DNA of 64,000 nucleotides from an uncultured Bacteroidales bacterium (lineage in GTDB: Bacteria; Bacteroidota; Bacteroidia; Bacteroidales; WCHB1-69). Both the position numbers and the translations under genes were made by a program. Positions 1-6,885 of this stretch are shown piece by piece. Position 1 is the stretch's first letter. Every line of letters begins with the position of its first letter. The notes under the pieces were generated by a model that searched no databases, was not told the DNA's origin, and saw only the letters and a program-made list of their open reading frames with translations. Where the stretch lies: assembly GCA_946413585.1 (NCBI GenBank), contig CAMKLG010000006.1:1-64000 (forward strand), read 5' to 3'.

Positions 1-532
1 TCATGGCCACATTCAGCTCATAGCGTGGCGGTTCGGTGGTGCCGAGCCCTTGCGCACTGAGGTTGCTACTGCCCATAATGACCCAGCCGTCGCTGTGCTC
101 ATTGTGCTCTTTAGGCAAGCAGAGGTAAAACTTCGCGTGAAGGTCTTTCGTGGGATGGATGCGCAACTGCAAACGTCCGTCGGCGATGTCAGCGCAAAAC
201 TGGCGGATGCCTTCATCCACTTCGGAAGCGTATTCCGACTGATAGACATCGCGAAGGAAATCCTCGCAATATTGTTCGAGACTGGCCTCTTTGTCGCCGA
301 AAAATAGTTTGCCGGCGGCTTGCGATTGGCGGAAAAGGTTGTCGATGTTGATACCGACGAGAATGAGTATTTCTTGTACGTGGTCTAGCTCACGGCGCAG
401 CTTGAAGTAGCCTGATGAGCGGAAATAGCCGACCACAGCGTGGAAAAGGTCGAAGTTGGCCATCGACCGGGCGATGCCGCTGAACTTGCCGATGAGCGGC
501 GCATCGGTGTTGTTGAAGAATTTGGTGCTCAT
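1..532 (-). CDS. PLD-like domain protein, N-terminal part (cut by window edge)
   Basis: About 177 residues are visible, starting at the ATG at 532; an in-frame TGA lies 18 codons upstream. The visible part contains a phospholipase-D-like half: a strand-rich N-terminus with FHAVVGYFRSSGY, then LHAKFY and later GSSNLSAQGLG, which is the H-x-K / G-S-x-N arrangement of PLD-like nuclease domains (PLDc_2 type). In Bacteroidetes this domain commonly forms the N-terminus of long SNF2/DEAD-type helicases involved in defence or repair, so a helicase may follow beyond position 1; that part is inference because it is not in the window. No ribosome-binding site is obvious, which is usual for this phylum. 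Its transcript may start at the promoter near 959, giving an unusually long leader. Confidence 0.6.
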   Translation of the reverse strand, partial: MSTKFFNNTDAPLIGKFSGIARSMANFDLFHAVVGYFRSSGYFKLRRELDHVQEILILVGINIDNLFRQSQAAGKLFFGDKEASLEQYCEDFLRDVYQSEYASEVDEGIRQFCADIADGRLQLRIHPTKDLHAKFYLCLPKEHNEHSDGWVIMGSSNLSAQGLGTTEPPRYELNVAM

Positions 533-603
533 GGGCACAGGCAATGTCCGGCAGATTCCCTGTGCCGCAGTTGTTGGCAATCACTCGTTTCCCAAATCCA
601 CAT

Positions 604-641
604 AAAAAAAGCGCGGGAATCTGAACCATCGCTCATCCCGC
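604..641 (-). terminator. Intrinsic terminator of the candidate ncRNA
   Basis: On the minus strand GCGGGA (641-636) pairs with TCCCGC (618-613) and is followed after GC by seven T (610-604). The loop holds the inverted pair CTGAAC/GTTCAG in part, so alternative folds are possible. Confidence 0.5.
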
Positions 642-736
642 TTGTTCAGGCTCTGGTATTGCCCATCTTCCGAGGATAAGCAATGCCGAAGCCCACGCTG
701 TTGTATATATTGAACGGATGTTTGGATGATCCGTTT

Positions 737-764
737 GTAGAAACGCGCCGTGGCACGCCTCTAC
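737..764. repeat. Imperfect 28-bp palindrome, REP-like
   Basis: The 28 bases begin GTAG and end CTAC and read nearly the same on both strands (arms GTAGAAACGCGCC and GGCACGCCTCTAC). It lies inside the candidate ncRNA and would form a strong stem. Its form resembles dispersed palindromic elements of Bacteroidetes genomes; no second copy was seen in this window. Confidence 0.45.
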
Positions 765-958
765 GGGTACGGGCACAACAAACCATGCCCATACCGGGAA
801 TATACAAACCAATGGGCATTGAACATTGCCTTACCGTGCGGAAGATTGTGAATTTACCAGATTCGAACAAGCCGCAGATAAGACGTTGACTCAACGCCTT
901 TTATATGTTTCGTCGCCCGCCCGCGAACCCGCTGTCAGGCTTCGGACGTTTGACGAGG

Positions 959-989
959 CAAAAGTACAAAAAAATTATACGGTGTGCAA
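959..989 (-). promoter_or_regulatory. Bacteroidetes-type promoter reading left
   Basis: Minus strand TTG (989-987), 20-bp spacer, TACTTTTG (966-959). This fits the -33/-7 pattern of Bacteroidetes sigma-ABfr very well. Confidence 0.65.
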
Positions 990-1000
990 GATTTTTTGTT

Positions 1001-1017
1001 GCGTGCGTTCCGCACGC
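1001..1017. repeat. GC-rich perfect hairpin
   Basis: GCGTGC and GCACGC separated by five bases. A near copy of the same arms occurs at about 1085-1100 (GTGTGTTCCGCACGC), so this 100-bp stretch is a nest of inverted repeats. Confidence 0.5.
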
Positions 1018-1041
1018 TGACACACGCGCTGTATCCGCCTA

Positions 1042-1100
1042 CCCCACACTGCGGCTGGCGCCTGATGTGGGGTTATTAAGATGGCGTGTGTTCCGCACGC
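1042..1100 (+). repeat. CCCCACACTGC element, copy 1
   Basis: CCCCACA (1042-1048) and TGTGGGG (1066-1072) form a 7-bp stem followed by TTATTA and a GTGTGTTCCGCACGC stretch. The same design (CCCCACACTGC stem, then TTA, then a CTTCGTGCG/TTTTGCCTCTTC part) recurs at 34073, 34137 and 55568, so it is a dispersed repeat family. Confidence 0.5.
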
Positions 1101-1142
1101 GGAGGAGGCGGAAGGGGCATTGCAAAGCGCAAACCGCGAATT

Positions 1143-1244
1143 GTACCCAAGTAGTACCCAAGTAGCCAAGTTCACCCAAACCCTTTTAACTTGGGTAGGA
1201 CTTGGGTAAGGCTTGGGAAATACTTGGGAAATACTTGGGTGCTG
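1143..1244. repeat. Cluster of 11-bp direct repeats in two facing orientations
   Basis: On the right, five units begin with CTTGGG at 1190, 1201, 1212, 1223 and 1234, exactly 11 bp apart (variants end GTAGGA, GTAAGG, GAAATA, GAAATA, GTGCTG). On the left, units with TACCCAAGT sit at 1143 and 1154 with a decayed one at 1165, again 11 bp apart and in the opposite sense. The two blocks together form a long imperfect inverted repeat. The 11-bp step places each unit on about the same face of the helix, like iterons or operator arrays; function unknown. Confidence 0.7.
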
Positions 1245-1301
1245 GAACCTTGTCCCTGCCAAGTACGCTTTAAGGGAGCTAAAAAAAATTATTGAACAAT
1301 G

Positions 1302-1329
1302 TTTGGATATTAAAAAAAATGTATCTTTG
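1302..1329 (+). promoter_or_regulatory. Promoter of the tRNA-like unit
   Basis: TTTG at 1302-1305 and TATCTTTG at 1322-1329. The distance from the -7 element to the presumed RNA 5' end is about 14-17 nt, the same as for the tRNA-Gly gene at 49.5 kb. Confidence 0.65.
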
Positions 1330-1343
1330 CCGTTGAAACATTG

Positions 1344-1421
1344 GTTGATGGTCGCAACATGGTAGCGGGGGTGACTTGACTGCAAGCCACTATATTGAGG
1401 GTTCGACTCCCTCCGCCAGTG
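1344..1421 (+). tRNA. tRNA-like gene, probably a degenerate tRNA (identity unclear)
   Basis: A perfect T arm is present at 1397-1413: stem GAGGG/CCCTC and loop TTCGACT, matching TTCRANY. It is followed by a 7-nt CGCCAGT that pairs, with several G-U pairs and one mismatch, to GTTGATG at 1344-1350. A D-like arm CGC-AACATGGTA-GCG lies at 1353-1367. The anticodon region is abnormal: GACTT/AAGCC encloses only GACTGC (six bases) and carries an A-C mismatch, so no anticodon can be assigned; a loop read as CTGCAAG would give GCA (Cys), but then the stem does not pair. It has its own promoter and terminator. It may be a decayed tRNA, perhaps damaged by integration of an element, or a tRNA-mimic RNA. 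Confidence 0.4.
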
Positions 1422-1424
1422 CAA

Positions 1425-1452
1425 AAGAGGGTGCATCGCATCCTCTTTTTTT
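1425..1452 (+). terminator. Intrinsic terminator of the tRNA-like unit
   Basis: A ten-pair stem AAGAGG-G-TGC / GCA-T-CCTCTT (one G-U) with a three-base loop is followed by a run of T. It overlaps the end of the facing pseudogene. Confidence 0.8.
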
Positions 1453-1785
1453 ATTTGACAAGGCGGAATTGCCCACCCCGCATGTTTTCGTGTTGCACGA
1501 TTCCCCACGACTTTGCCAGGTTGACCACCGTCCCTTCAGCGCAGTCTCAATAATCCCATAGTCTTCCACGGGGATGTTGGCACCTTTGGTCGTTTTGGGG
1601 TGATTTCGATACTTGAACACCTGTCGTTGTGTTACAATGATGTCTTTTGCATGCAATTCCAGACCAGCCGTTTTCATGTCATTGATAATTGCCGATGATA
1701 TTTCGCATATCCGACACACTTCCCCTTCACCGCGTCCCTTCGCCAGCAAATCGTTCGCAAATTGATGGTCAACGGTGAATTGCAA
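1451..1785 (-). pseudogene. Frameshifted gene remnant, possible phage-type nuclease/toxin domain
   Basis: The minus strand codes in one frame from about 1785 to 1533 (residues such as GEVCRICEISSAIIND and KDIIVTQRQVFKYRNHP) and then continues sensibly in another frame, TVVNLAKSWGIVQHENMRGG, ending in QFRLVK and TAA at 1453-1451. The frame change lies at about 1531-1536, in CTGAAGGGACGG. Staying in the first frame instead runs into terminator and tRNA sequence. There is no ATG; the only candidate start is TTG at 1785, 5 codons after a TAG, so the 5' end may also be lost. The pattern of a helical start, a D-I-x-V strand, a basic HP turn and I-P-x-x-D-Y is reminiscent of the C-terminal domains of phage MuF-like proteins (PBECR type), but this is a weak inference. 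Position next to a tRNA-like gene fits an old integration site. Confidence 0.45.
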
Positions 1786-1796
1786 ATGTTTCCCTA

Positions 1797-1827
1797 TTGC
1801 CTATTGCCTAAAAAATTCGTACCTTTG
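1797..1827 (+). promoter_or_regulatory. Promoter of the chrA pair
   Basis: TTG at 1797-1799 and TACCTTTG at 1820-1827, 20 bp apart. Upstream lie two copies of CTATTGC, related to the TTGGCTATTAGC repeats seen elsewhere. Confidence 0.65.
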
Positions 1828-1849
1828 CCGCCTGATATTATCGAAGACT

Positions 1850-2401
1850 ATGGCCTCCCTGGGACAACTTTTCTGGTCGTTTTTCAAAATCGGGACCTTC
1901 ACCATCGGTGGCGGTTATGCAATGATTCCGCTGATGGAGAAGGAGTTAGTGGATCGTCACGGGTGGATTACCAGTGATGAATTCATGGAGATCATCACAC
2001 TGTCGCAAACGATGCCGGGCATCTTTGCGGCAAATATGGCCACGCACATCGGATGGAAACTGCGCGGTGTTCCCGGAGCTGTCATCTCTGTTCTCGGCAA
2101 TATTTTGGTTCCCATTCTCATCATCCTCGGGCTGGCAGCGGGGCTACATTATCTGCAAGGAAACACCATCGTGGAAGCCATTTTCAAAGGTGTGCGTCCC
2201 GTGGTAGTCGCACTGATCGCAGCTCCCGTTTTCCGTATGGCCAAAACCGCACGTATCTCCCGCTACAACTTTTGGATTCCCATACTCGCGGCACTGCTAA
2301 TCTGGCTGCTCGGTATCTCTCCCATTTGGGTGATTCTCGCAGCGGGGCTTGGCGGATTCATATATGGTAAATATCTGGAAAAGAAGGAGGTGTCTTCATG
2401 A
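1850..2401 (+). CDS. chrA: Chromate transporter, short-chain subunit 1
   Basis: This 183-residue membrane protein belongs to the CHR (ChrA) transporter family, which exports chromate or related oxyanions in proton- or sulfate-linked transport. The family signature FFKIGTFTIGGGYAM is near the N-terminus and LSQTMPGIFAANMATHIGWK follows, then three to four hydrophobic segments. It is half the length of the usual two-domain ChrA. The ATG at 1850 (MASLGQLFWSFF) is chosen because it lies about 22 nt after the -7 element; the longer frame would run through the promoter. Its stop overlaps the start of the second half gene (ATGA), so the two are translated together and presumably form a heterodimer. 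The substrate may not be chromate in a host that sees little of it. Confidence 0.9.
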   Translation: MASLGQLFWSFFKIGTFTIGGGYAMIPLMEKELVDRHGWITSDEFMEIITLSQTMPGIFAANMATHIGWKLRGVPGAVISVLGNILVPILIILGLAAGLHYLQGNTIVEAIFKGVRPVVVALIAAPVFRMAKTARISRYNFWIPILAALLIWLLGISPIWVILAAGLGGFIYGKYLEKKEVSS

Positions 2402-2988
2402 TTTTCTGGAAACTGTTCTATACTTTCTGCAAAATCGGCATCTTCAACTTCGGAGGCGGCTACGCCATGATTGCTCTCATCCAGAACGAGGTGGTGGAGA
2501 AACAGGGCTGGATGACCTCCTCAGAATTCACCGACATTGTGGCAACCAGCCAAATTACGCCTGGTCCCATCGGCATCAACGTGGCCACATACGCGGGTTA
2601 TACGTCCGTCGTAAACGCTGGATATGACCCGTTTTGGGGAGTCGTAGGTGCCTTCCTTGCCTCTTTCTCCGTGATTTTGCTTCCTTTCATCCTGATGCTG
2701 CTCATTAGCAGCTTCATCTTGAAGCACAAGGAACATTTTGTGGTAAAATCCATTATGTCGGTACTGAAACTGACGGTGATCGGATTGATTGCCGCTTCCG
2801 CCATACTGCTCATCGGTCCAAGCACTTTCGGCTCTTATGCAGACAGTCCGTTACAATTCTTCCTAAGTATCGGATTATTCGTCGCTGCTTTCTTTGCTTC
2901 CCTGAAATGGAAAATCAGCCCGATTTTGCTAATCGTGCTGGCGGGAATGATTGGATTGCTGGTGTACGGCGGGATAGTTAGCAGTTAG
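2398..2988 (+). CDS. chrA: Chromate transporter, short-chain subunit 2
   Basis: The second half of a split CHR transporter, 196 residues, starting four bases inside the end of the first gene (ATGA). It repeats the family motif as FCKIGIFNFGGGYAMI followed by TSQITPGPIGINVATYAG, the conserved PGP turn, and has about five hydrophobic segments. In the family, paired short subunits are inserted in opposite orientation and act together. The stop codon TAG lies in a GTTAGCAGTTAGCAGTT repeat that continues past the gene, so the last residues (IVSS) are encoded by an intergenic repeat. Confidence 0.9.
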   Translation: MIFWKLFYTFCKIGIFNFGGGYAMIALIQNEVVEKQGWMTSSEFTDIVATSQITPGPIGINVATYAGYTSVVNAGYDPFWGVVGAFLASFSVILLPFILMLLISSFILKHKEHFVVKSIMSVLKLTVIGLIAASAILLIGPSTFGSYADSPLQFFLSIGLFVAAFFASLKWKISPILLIVLAGMIGLLVYGGIVSS

Positions 2989-3067
2989 CAGTTGGTCGTG
3001 CACTGGCGAGAAACGGATGATTTGTCACAATGACTTAGACGTATGACTACTCCCGTGACCCGTGACC

Positions 3068-3400
3068 CTACAAATACTGCAGCACCAACTCTACGGCGAT
3101 GGCGACCAGCACGGCAACGATGGCGACCAACACGAGGCCACGTTTGCGCCAAGCCAATACCAAGGCTACCAAGGTGGCGATAACTGCGGAGAGCGATATA
3201 TGCGGCTCCGAACCTGTGGCTGTAGTGGAATATAGAACATCCGGGAACGTCATTGCTGACAGCACACTAAACGGAATGTAATAGATAAAGTCCTGAATCC
3301 AAAGGTTTTCCATCTTCTTGCGCACAAACCCGATGGGAATCACCCGAATCAGGTATGTGGTCAGAAACATCAGGAACATACAGACATATAAGTAGTTCAT
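3068..3400 (-). CDS. azlD: Branched-chain amino acid transport protein AzlD
   Basis: A 110-residue protein of the AzlD family, the small membrane subunit that works with AzlC in export of branched-chain or related amino acids. It has four hydrophobic segments, and the typical TTYLIRVIP near the N-terminus and the YYIPFSVLSAMTFP segment in the middle. It overlaps azlC by four bases (ATGA). About 80 bases of sequence without a gene separate its end from chrA subunit 2, with which it is convergent; that gap holds TTAGC and GTGACCC low-complexity repeats. Confidence 0.9.
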   Translation of the reverse strand: MNYLYVCMFLMFLTTYLIRVIPIGFVRKKMENLWIQDFIYYIPFSVLSAMTFPDVLYSTTATGSEPHISLSAVIATLVALVLAWRKRGLVLVAIVAVLVAIAVELVLQYL

Positions 3401-4134
3401 GCGACACTCCTTTCTGCCGTAGCACCTCTACGACGACGTTTCACCTCTTTAATGGATGCGCAGATTGCAGCACCTAGGATGGCGGCCGTGATAATGGCCC
3501 AACCGCCTCCACCGACTTTCGACAGTTCGTTGAGTCCAGGTACATACTTGAACATGCAGGAGAGGAATGCGGCAACTACCACTGCCAAAGCCACTTTGCG
3601 ACTCTTTCTAGCGGGTGGGATAATGATAGCAATGAACATACAGTACAAAGCAATGCCCATGCAACCTTGAACCATCGGGGAGAGAAGTCCAGAGGCAACG
3701 GCACCGAGCAAAGTACCTGAAGTCCAGCCCAATATAGGTGTCAGCATCAATCCGCCGAAGAATGGGAACGACACCTCCTCGGGCTCCATCGCTGCTAATG
3801 CGAAAACTTCATCCGTGATACAGTAAGCCATGATGGCCCGCTTGTAAAATGGCATGTCCTGCGCCACCTTCTGCGACAGTGAGAGCGACATCAAGAAATA
3901 GCGCAAATTGATGACGAACGTGGTGATTACCAATTCAATGTAGGGTGCACCACCTTCAATCAAGCGTATGCCGGCAAATTGTCCTGCGGATGCCATGTTG
4001 GTCAGGGAGATGAGCGTAGCCTGTGCCGGCGAGAATCCCATCTTCACAGCAATCAACCCGAAAGTGAAGGAAACGGGAATATAACCCAAACAGATGGGAA
4101 ATCCGCGTTTTATACCTCTAATAAACTCATTCAT
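3397..4134 (-). CDS. azlC: Branched-chain amino acid transport protein AzlC
   Basis: A 245-residue inner-membrane protein of the AzlC family. Characteristic segments are FIRGIKRGFPICLGYIPVSFTFG at the N-terminus (shown in full only as its start and end here: FIRGIK...SFTFG), SLTNMASAGQFAG, NLRYFLMS and ITDEVFA. It is the large subunit of the AzlCD exporter. The ATG at 4134 lies 30 bases after the promoter -7 element. It is the first gene of a two-gene operon with azlD. Substrate assignment rests on the family only. Confidence 0.9.
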   Translation of the reverse strand: MNEFIRGIKRGFPICLGYIPVSFTFGLIAVKMGFSPAQATLISLTNMASAGQFAGIRLIEGGAPYIELVITTFVINLRYFLMSLSLSQKVAQDMPFYKRAIMAYCITDEVFALAAMEPEEVSFPFFGGLMLTPILGWTSGTLLGAVASGLLSPMVQGCMGIALYCMFIAIIIPPARKSRKVALAVVVAAFLSCMFKYVPGLNELSKVGGGGWAIITAAILGAAICASIKEVKRRRRGATAERSVA

Positions 4135-4163
4135 AAGCAGTTAAGGTTTTCAAATAACCGCTG

Positions 4164-4171
4164 CAAAGATA
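4164..4171 (-). promoter_or_regulatory. Promoter -7 element of azlCD
   Basis: TATCTTTG on the minus strand, 30 nt before the azlC start. No clear -33 element. Confidence 0.6.
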
Positions 4172-4184
4172 TACAATATTCGTG

Positions 4185-4262
4185 AATGTTGGACGGGATT
4201 TTGATTATTCTTGATGAGGGTCGAGGGTCAGGGGTCAAGGGAATAGGGAGTAGCTAACAGCT
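4185..4262. repeat. Low-complexity intergenic repeats (GAGGGTC / TAGCTAACAG)
   Basis: GAGGGTC, GAGGGTC, GGGGTCA-type units are followed by GAATAGGGAG and TAGCTAACAGCTAACC. The last unit runs into the end of dcp and supplies its TAG stop codon. Related units recur at about 2.98, 26.8, 33.0, 44.6 and 47.0 kb. Confidence 0.6.
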
Positions 4263-6296
4263 AACCGCCAGTAGGCCGTCGCGTTCCAGTAGCGCGTCGA
4301 TTTTCGGTTCGCGCCCGCGGAAGTTGACGAACATCTCCATGGCATCCACGGAACCTCCTTTGGAAAGGATTGTCTCCAAGTAGCGTTGCGCGGTTTCTTT
4401 GTTCATCACGCCCGTCTCTTTGAAGAGGGAAAAGGCATCAGCTTCAAGCATTTCTGCCCATTTGTATCCATAATAACCAGCAGCGTATCCACCCGAGAAA
4501 AGGTGGCTGAATGTGGGACTCATGCATGTTCCAGGCACCACGGGCAGCACCTCAACCGTATCGAAAACAGAGCGTTCCAGTGCTCGCACATCTTCGACTT
4601 CCGTTGCGGGCATCGTATGCCACATCATATCAAGGTAACCGAAAGAGAGCTGTCTAACGCAAAGATAACCTGCCATGAATTGGTTCATCTTCTTAAGCTG
4701 GATAACGTATTCCTCGGGAATCAGCTCGCCCGTTTGGTAATGGCGGGCGAAAGTACGTAGGAACTCAGGTTCGGTGAGCCAATTCTCGTTCAGCTGCGAC
4801 GGAAGTTCCACAAAATCGCGGGGGGAATGCGTACCTGAGAGAGAAGCATACTTTACCTCCGACAACATGCCGTTCAGCGCGTGCCCAAACTCATGCAGGA
4901 AAGTATTTACTTCATTGAAAGTCAGCAAGGAAGGTTGCTCTGCTGTCGGCGGTGTGAAGTTCATCACCAAACTCACCCACGGACGTACATCCTCGCCATC
5001 GGCATTCACGTACTGGTCACGGAACTCGGTCATCCAAGCACCGCTACGCTTCGTGCTGCGCGGATGGAAATCCAAGTACAGCACAGCCATGAACTTTTCG
5101 CCACGATAAACCTCAAACGCTTGTACGTCAGGGTGATACACCTGGATGTCAGCAGCCTTTTCGAAACGGAGACCGTACAAAGTCGTAGCCAATCCGAAAA
5201 CTCCGTCAATCACCTGATTCAAAGGGAAATAGACTTTCAACTTTTCCATATCCAAGCTAAACTTCTGCTGACGTAGTTTTTCCATATAATAGCTCAAATC
5301 CCATCTTTCAAATGAGGCATCAAAACCTTGATTATGAGCATATTGTTTCAATTCTTCGATTTCTCGTTTGGCAGCAGGAAGCGCGGCGGCCTTCAACTCA
5401 TCCAACAAATGATATACGTGGTTGAGATCTTTCGCCATACGATTGCGCAAAGCATAGTTAGCATAATGTTCATAGCCAAGTAGATGCGCAATCTCTTCTC
5501 TACATTTCAGTATCGCCTTGATATTCTCGCAATTATCATACTCATCAAGGTAGGCCTTTTTGCTTGAGTGCAAATAGATTTCTTCGCGCAATGAGCGGTC
5601 GTCGGCATAACTCAGCACCGTGTTGACATCGGGCGCGGAAAGGTCAAAAACATAGCCTTCCAAACCTCTGTCTGCGGCTTTTTGCGCTGCAATGGCGCGT
5701 GCACTCACAGGAATACCGGAAAGTCGCGGAGAATCCTTTTCCAAGTGTACAAACCAGGCGTTCGTAGCTTTCAAACTGCGCTGCCCGAAGTCGAGCTGAC
5801 GGTTAGCCAACTCTAAACTCAGTTCGCGGAAACGCTGTTTGTCAGATTCTTGCAAATTCGCGCCGCCCGCCACAAATGCGTCATACGTCTTTTTCAACAA
5901 TAGCTTTTCCGCTCCTTGCAACGCATGGTCGCCCTGTTGCTGCTCGTAAACAGCCTTCACGCGCGCAAACAATCCAGGGTGTTGATAGACTTCGTTTTCA
6001 TAGGCAACCAACAACGGCTGCACCTTTTCCGCCACGGCATTCATTTCGTCATCTCCATTGCATTCCAGGATGTTGAAGAAAATATCCGCCACTGTGCTAA
6101 GGCGTTCTCCCGCACGGTCGAGAGCCACTATTGTGTTCTCAAAATCAGGAGATTCCGGATTATTGACAATACGCTCAATATCCTGTTTGGCTTCAATAAT
6201 AGCCTCCTCAAAAGCGGGCAAATAGTGTTCGGTTTCGATGTCATGAAACGGCGGTGTTTGCCGCGGGGTATTCCAAGGTTGACTGAAAGGGTTCAT
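4254..6296 (-). CDS. dcp: M3 family peptidyl-dipeptidase (Dcp type)
   Basis: A 680-residue zinc metallopeptidase of the thimet oligopeptidase family, the same length as E. coli Dcp (about 681). The zinc motif HEFGH is at about residues 466-470, preceded by LLTFNEVNTFL and followed by the third-ligand region and SGTHSPRDFVELPSQ, which is the Dcp form of the substrate-binding motif. GGYAAGYYGYKW near the C-terminus is also family-typical. It removes dipeptides from peptide C-termini. There is no signal peptide, so it should act in the cytoplasm on imported or degraded peptides, complementing DPP4 and DPP5 of this window. The end, LLAVSC and TAG, is encoded in a TAGCTAACAG repeat. Confidence 0.9.
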   Translation of the reverse strand: MNPFSQPWNTPRQTPPFHDIETEHYLPAFEEAIIEAKQDIERIVNNPESPDFENTIVALDRAGERLSTVADIFFNILECNGDDEMNAVAEKVQPLLVAYENEVYQHPGLFARVKAVYEQQQGDHALQGAEKLLLKKTYDAFVAGGANLQESDKQRFRELSLELANRQLDFGQRSLKATNAWFVHLEKDSPRLSGIPVSARAIAAQKAADRGLEGYVFDLSAPDVNTVLSYADDRSLREEIYLHSSKKAYLDEYDNCENIKAILKCREEIAHLLGYEHYANYALRNRMAKDLNHVYHLLDELKAAALPAAKREIEELKQYAHNQGFDASFERWDLSYYMEKLRQQKFSLDMEKLKVYFPLNQVIDGVFGLATTLYGLRFEKAADIQVYHPDVQAFEVYRGEKFMAVLYLDFHPRSTKRSGAWMTEFRDQYVNADGEDVRPWVSLVMNFTPPTAEQPSLLTFNEVNTFLHEFGHALNGMLSEVKYASLSGTHSPRDFVELPSQLNENWLTEPEFLRTFARHYQTGELIPEEYVIQLKKMNQFMAGYLCVRQLSFGYLDMMWHTMPATEVEDVRALERSVFDTVEVLPVVPGTCMSPTFSHLFSGGYAAGYYGYKWAEMLEADAFSLFKETGVMNKETAQRYLETILSKGGSVDAMEMFVNFRGREPKIDALLERDGLLAVSC

Positions 6297-6311
6297 AGGG
6301 GTTTGGGGATT

Positions 6312-6341
6312 AAAAAAAAGAGACGCAGCACGCCACGTCCC
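6312..6341 (-). terminator. Terminator of the porG-uppS-bamA-skp operon
   Basis: On the minus strand GGGACG and CGTCTC (one G-U pair) enclose ten bases and are followed by seven to eight T. It lies between the last skp gene and the start of dcp. Confidence 0.65.
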
Positions 6342-6373
6342 TATTGATATAATTACAATAAAACATCATTCAA

Positions 6374-6877
6374 CTATTTGATTCCCAGTTCGGCTTTCAC
6401 GGCGGGGGTAAGGTCGTCGGAGTCGTTGTGGAAAGCGCATAAGGTAACATCAAAGACGTAGGTATATTTGTTGGCTTCAGCCACTTTCTTAATCGCAGCC
6501 AACAGTCTGTCCTGGAAGGGTTGCAACAGTTCGAGTTGCTTACGTTGCATGTCCGCCTCACTGGAGGAGACGAAATCCTGCAAACGAGTATAAAGTTTCG
6601 ACAATTCATCTTCTTTCACTTTGAGGATGGCGGAAGACGTGGTGGTGTTTGTCAGATTGGCATATTCAGCCTGTTTGGTTTTGAACTCGTCAGCCATTTG
6701 TTTGCCAACAGCTTCCAACTCCTGCTGATATTCAACCAGTGCTTGCTGAGCCGTGTCAATGCCAGGCATCACCTTCATGATTTCGCCGTAATCTACATGA
6801 CCGAATTTCGCTTTTTGAGCGTAACCAGTTGTAAAACAGAGCAATGCAGCAGCAATAATGATAAGGAACTTTTTCAT
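6374..6877 (-). CDS. skp: OmpH/Skp family periplasmic chaperone (copy 3)
   Basis: A 167-residue OmpH/Skp family protein with a signal peptide (MKKFLIIIAAALLCFTTGYAQ). The mature part has the family start FGHVDYGEIMKVMPG, a central Gln/Glu/Lys-rich coiled coil (about residues 40-125) and the end PFQDRLLAAIKKVAEANKYTYVFD. Skp forms a trimeric jellyfish that holds unfolded outer-membrane proteins in the periplasm for BamA, encoded upstream in the same operon. It is closest to the neighbouring copy (6886-7383): both end in K-x-E-L-G-I-K. Last gene before the operon terminator. Confidence 0.9.
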   Translation of the reverse strand: MKKFLIIIAAALLCFTTGYAQKAKFGHVDYGEIMKVMPGIDTAQQALVEYQQELEAVGKQMADEFKTKQAEYANLTNTTTSSAILKVKEDELSKLYTRLQDFVSSSEADMQRKQLELLQPFQDRLLAAIKKVAEANKYTYVFDVTLCAFHNDSDDLTPAVKAELGIK

Positions 6878-6885
6878 CGCTTCAA

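Larger units (their letters stand above)
604..952 (-). ncRNA. Candidate non-coding RNA / long structured leader
   Basis: A good promoter (TTG, 20-bp gap, TACTTTTG) at 959-989 reads leftward and a hairpin followed by seven T lies about 345 nt downstream (604-641). Between them no reading frame starts with ATG and looks like a protein; the best frame (82 codons, TTG start) is rich in Arg, Gly and Cys. The transcript contains an imperfect 28-bp palindrome (737-764). I looked for the conserved cores of RNase P RNA, tmRNA and SRP RNA and did not find them. Read-through would make it the leader of the PLD-domain gene. Confidence 0.35.

Noticed and set aside
646-894. 82-codon minus-strand frame in the candidate ncRNA
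   Set aside because: Starts with TTG, rich in Arg and Cys, no protein-like hydrophobic pattern; better seen as RNA.
604-952. tmRNA or RNase P RNA
   Set aside because: Neither the tmRNA T-arm end with CCA nor an RNase P core such as GAGGAAAGTCC is present.
975-1508. 177-codon minus-strand frame through the tRNA-like region
   Set aside because: It reads through terminator, T arm (giving the known false WRRESNP peptide) and the 11-bp repeats.
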